A program made the position numbers and the translations under genes. Below, one piece after another: positions 32,305-33,839 of a DNA stretch of 33,839 bases. Location of the stretch: assembly GCA_038214535.1 (NCBI GenBank), contig JBBQRS010000048.1:1-33839 (forward strand). The letters run 5' to 3'. The notes under the pieces are model-generated. The model had not been told where the DNA came from. It ran no database searches and worked only from the letters and a program-made list of their open reading frames with translations. The stretch comes from JBBQRS01 sp038214535. GTDB taxonomy: Bacteria; Chloroflexota; Anaerolineae; CG2-30-64-16. Position 1 is the stretch's first letter, and each line of letters starts with the position of its first letter.

Positions 32305-33686
32305 GGCGCTGCGTTATCCGCTGCTTGCAGCATCTCCCGCGCGGGCGCGTAATTGGTGTTGAGTTCCACGGCCTTCCGCCACGACGCAGCGGCGGCGGCC
32401 GGGTCGCCCTTAGCCTGCTCCGCCATGCCGCGCCAGTAGTAGAGTTCCTCGATCTGCGCGTTGCGGAGGGTGGCATTGGCGAGCGCGATCATCTCGTCGT
32501 ACCGGCCCGTCTCGTAGTAGGCCTTGAACGGGCCGTACTGATACCACATCATCCGCCACGGCAAGCCGATCCGGCGCGCCCGGTCGAACATTTGCGCGGC
32601 GTCCTCGTAGCGGCCTTGCGCGACGAGCGTGCTGCCGGCGTTGAACCAGGCAAAGGCGTTGTTGGGCTGGGCCAGCGCGGTCACGCGGGCCTGCTCCAGC
32701 GCCGCCGCCCACATGGTCGCGTCGTCGGCGTCCGGCCCCAGGATGGCCTGCACCGCCGGCGCGCGCGACGCGTCGTAAAGGACGAGGTACACACGGTTAA
32801 AGGCTTCCCACAGGCGGGCGACTTCGTCATACGGCAGGCGGATGCCCGCGTAGGTTTCACCTTTCTTCAGGCCGTGGCCGTCATACGAGTCATAAACAAT
32901 CCATTCGCGCGCGGCGTCGTCATAGCCCACCAGCAGCCGGTAGTGACCCATGCCGTCGTTCGGCTTCGGCTCGTACCACGTCTCGATCAGCACGGGCACG
33001 CCCGCGGCCAGCAGTTGGCGCAACCGGTCGGCGTCGCCGTTCACGCGCACCGTGGCCTGTAAGCCGTGCGCACGCGCGAAGGCCGCCATCTCTTCGGGGT
33101 TGACGTTCTTATCGTCCTTGTAGGGGCGCAGCACGGCGGCGACATCGGCTTGGCTCAGTTTGCCGCCGAAGTAGCTCATGTTCATGGCGAGCGTCGCCGG
33201 GCCGCAGTTGTTCCACGTCTGCCAGTTGTGCCGCAACCCGTCGAGTTGGACACGCGCGGGCAGCGCCACGACCTCAGACTCCGCGCGTACTGTCGCGGTG
33301 GCGGTTGGCCTGGCGCGTGTGGGGGTCGGCCGGTCGGTCTGTTTTAACTCCGATTCGACGGGTAAGACGAGGGGCACGGACGCCTGTCGTCCCCCGGCTG
33401 TTGGCGCCGATTCCGGCGTGGCGACTGAAGCCAATTCGTTGAAGACGGCTTCGGGCGCGGCGAGGCCGCCCAAAGCAGGGTTCGGGATGCCTGCGGCAAG
33501 GTATGTGGCAAGAGGCGTCGGCGCGTATTGCGGGTGGGGGCGTCGCGCCGCAACCTCCGCATCAATGCGTCGCAAGAAATCTGCGCTGCTGCCGTAACGA
33601 TGGATGCCCCAGGCAAAGCCGAGCGCGGCGGTGAGAATGCCCGCGCCCATCAGCAAGAGCACGAATGCTCGGATTTTTTTGTTCAC
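32301..33686 (-). CDS. Membrane-anchored C39-like peptidase with TPR repeats
   Basis: A 461-aa protein. A signal anchor is at about 5-26, then a Pro/Thr-rich linker (about 95-135), then a peptidase C39-like domain at about 145-310 with Cys161 in NNCGPATLAMNM, His248 in GMGHYRLLVGYD and Asp266 in VYDSYDG. Three or so TPR-like repeats follow (about 335-455, for example AFAWFNAGSTLVAQGRYEDAAQMFDRARR). The domain probably faces the outside. Start GTG at 33686 has a weak RBS. It overlaps murJ by ATGA, so the two are coupled; a link to cell-wall assembly is suggested by this neighbour only. The peptide substrate is unknown. Confidence 0.88.
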   Translation of the reverse strand: MNKKIRAFVLLLMGAGILTAALGFAWGIHRYGSSADFLRRIDAEVAARRPHPQYAPTPLATYLAAGIPNPALGGLAAPEAVFNELASVATPESAPTAGGRQASVPLVLPVESELKQTDRPTPTRARPTATATVRAESEVVALPARVQLDGLRHNWQTWNNCGPATLAMNMSYFGGKLSQADVAAVLRPYKDDKNVNPEEMAAFARAHGLQATVRVNGDADRLRQLLAAGVPVLIETWYEPKPNDGMGHYRLLVGYDDAAREWIVYDSYDGHGLKKGETYAGIRLPYDEVARLWEAFNRVYLVLYDASRAPAVQAILGPDADDATMWAAALEQARVTALAQPNNAFAWFNAGSTLVAQGRYEDAAQMFDRARRIGLPWRMMWYQYGPFKAYYETGRYDEMIALANATLRNAQIEELYYWRGMAEQAKGDPAAAAASWRKAVELNTNYAPAREMLQAADNAAP

Positions 33687-33782
33687 GTACGATTTACTCT
33701 AAATAGCTCCACAAAAGTGGTCGGGGATTGACGTCTGGGTTTAGGATGGTGGTAGCTCAGCTTTGTACTTGGAGGCTACCCC

Positions 33783-33839
33783 ATGCGACCCGGACGCTTC
33801 ATCCAATTGGACGAGCCAGAACGCAGCGCGTTGCGGCGG
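33783..33839 (+). CDS. Possible transposase N-terminus (IS630-like), cut by window edge
   Basis: A frame of 19 codons open to the edge (MRPGRFIQLDEPERSALRR) with a good RBS (GGAGG, 8 nt before ATG). The pattern L-x-x-x-E-R-x-A-L near the start is common in IS630-type transposases with an N-terminal helix-turn-helix. Too little is present to be sure. The 96-bp gap to the C39/TPR gene includes the small inverted repeat CCACAAAAGTGG at 33711-33722, perhaps near an IS end. Confidence 0.45.
   Translation, partial: MRPGRFIQLDEPERSALRR

Noticed and set aside
33749..33783. TGGTAGCTCAGCTTTG, similar to the D-arm of a tRNA
   Set aside because: No acceptor stem, anticodon arm or T-arm can be formed around it; it runs into a likely ribosome binding site and start codon.

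Overview
The window is GC-rich, with long genes and short gaps. Every clear gene has a bacterial type. Several features suggest a Chloroflexota (Anaerolineae- or Caldilineae-like) genome: GC-rich palindromes repeated between genes, Tat-type lipoprotein sugar-binding proteins with long Ala/Pro linkers, UroD- and MttB-family proteins inside sugar operons, and C39-like peptidase genes beside murJ. This assignment is inference; no rRNA or other taxonomic marker is present.

Left two thirds (1-22836): a carbohydrate-catabolism island, all on the minus strand, read here in transcription order. (a) 22836-19006: a Gfo/Idh/MocA oxidoreductase, a xylose-isomerase-like TIM barrel, and a transketolase split into two subunits. 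(b) 18792-15677: a DeoR-type repressor with a good sigma-70-like promoter, a GH140/DUF4038 apiosidase-like glycosidase and an amidohydrolase. Together (a) and (b) resemble a D-apiose pathway. (c) 15552-9508: a CUT1 sugar ABC importer (binding protein and two permeases), a UroD-family protein and a GH4 glycosidase. (d) 9310-1: a second CUT1 importer with the permease order swapped, an MttB-family methyltransferase-like protein, a second GH4, a double-SIS sugar isomerase, a second UroD-family protein and a PfkB kinase cut by the window edge. Neither importer has an ATPase here, so a shared one encoded elsewhere is likely.

Middle (22837-26980): a plus-strand VTT/DedA-like membrane protein converges on a compact minus-strand unit of dodecin, SAM methyltransferase, concanavalin-like protein and Phd/YefM antitoxin. 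That unit has a near-consensus promoter and ends in a palindrome shared with the membrane-protein gene. Next comes a C39-like peptidase gene with its own near-consensus promoter, divergent from glucuronate isomerase uxaC.

Right (26981-33839): uxaC, an OmpR-type response regulator with its histidine kinase (plus strand), then a minus-strand pair of a C39-peptidase/TPR protein and murJ. The right edge holds the first 19 codons of what may be an IS630-type transposase.

The most interesting content is the island. Apiosidase, isomerase and split transketolase sit beside two importer-GH4-UroD modules, one with an MttB-family protein. A plausible but unproven reading is uptake and breakdown of complex plant glycans such as rhamnogalacturonan II, which contains apiose and O-methylated sugars. 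No corrinoid protein, apulose kinase or ABC ATPase is visible, so the pathway is incomplete within the window.
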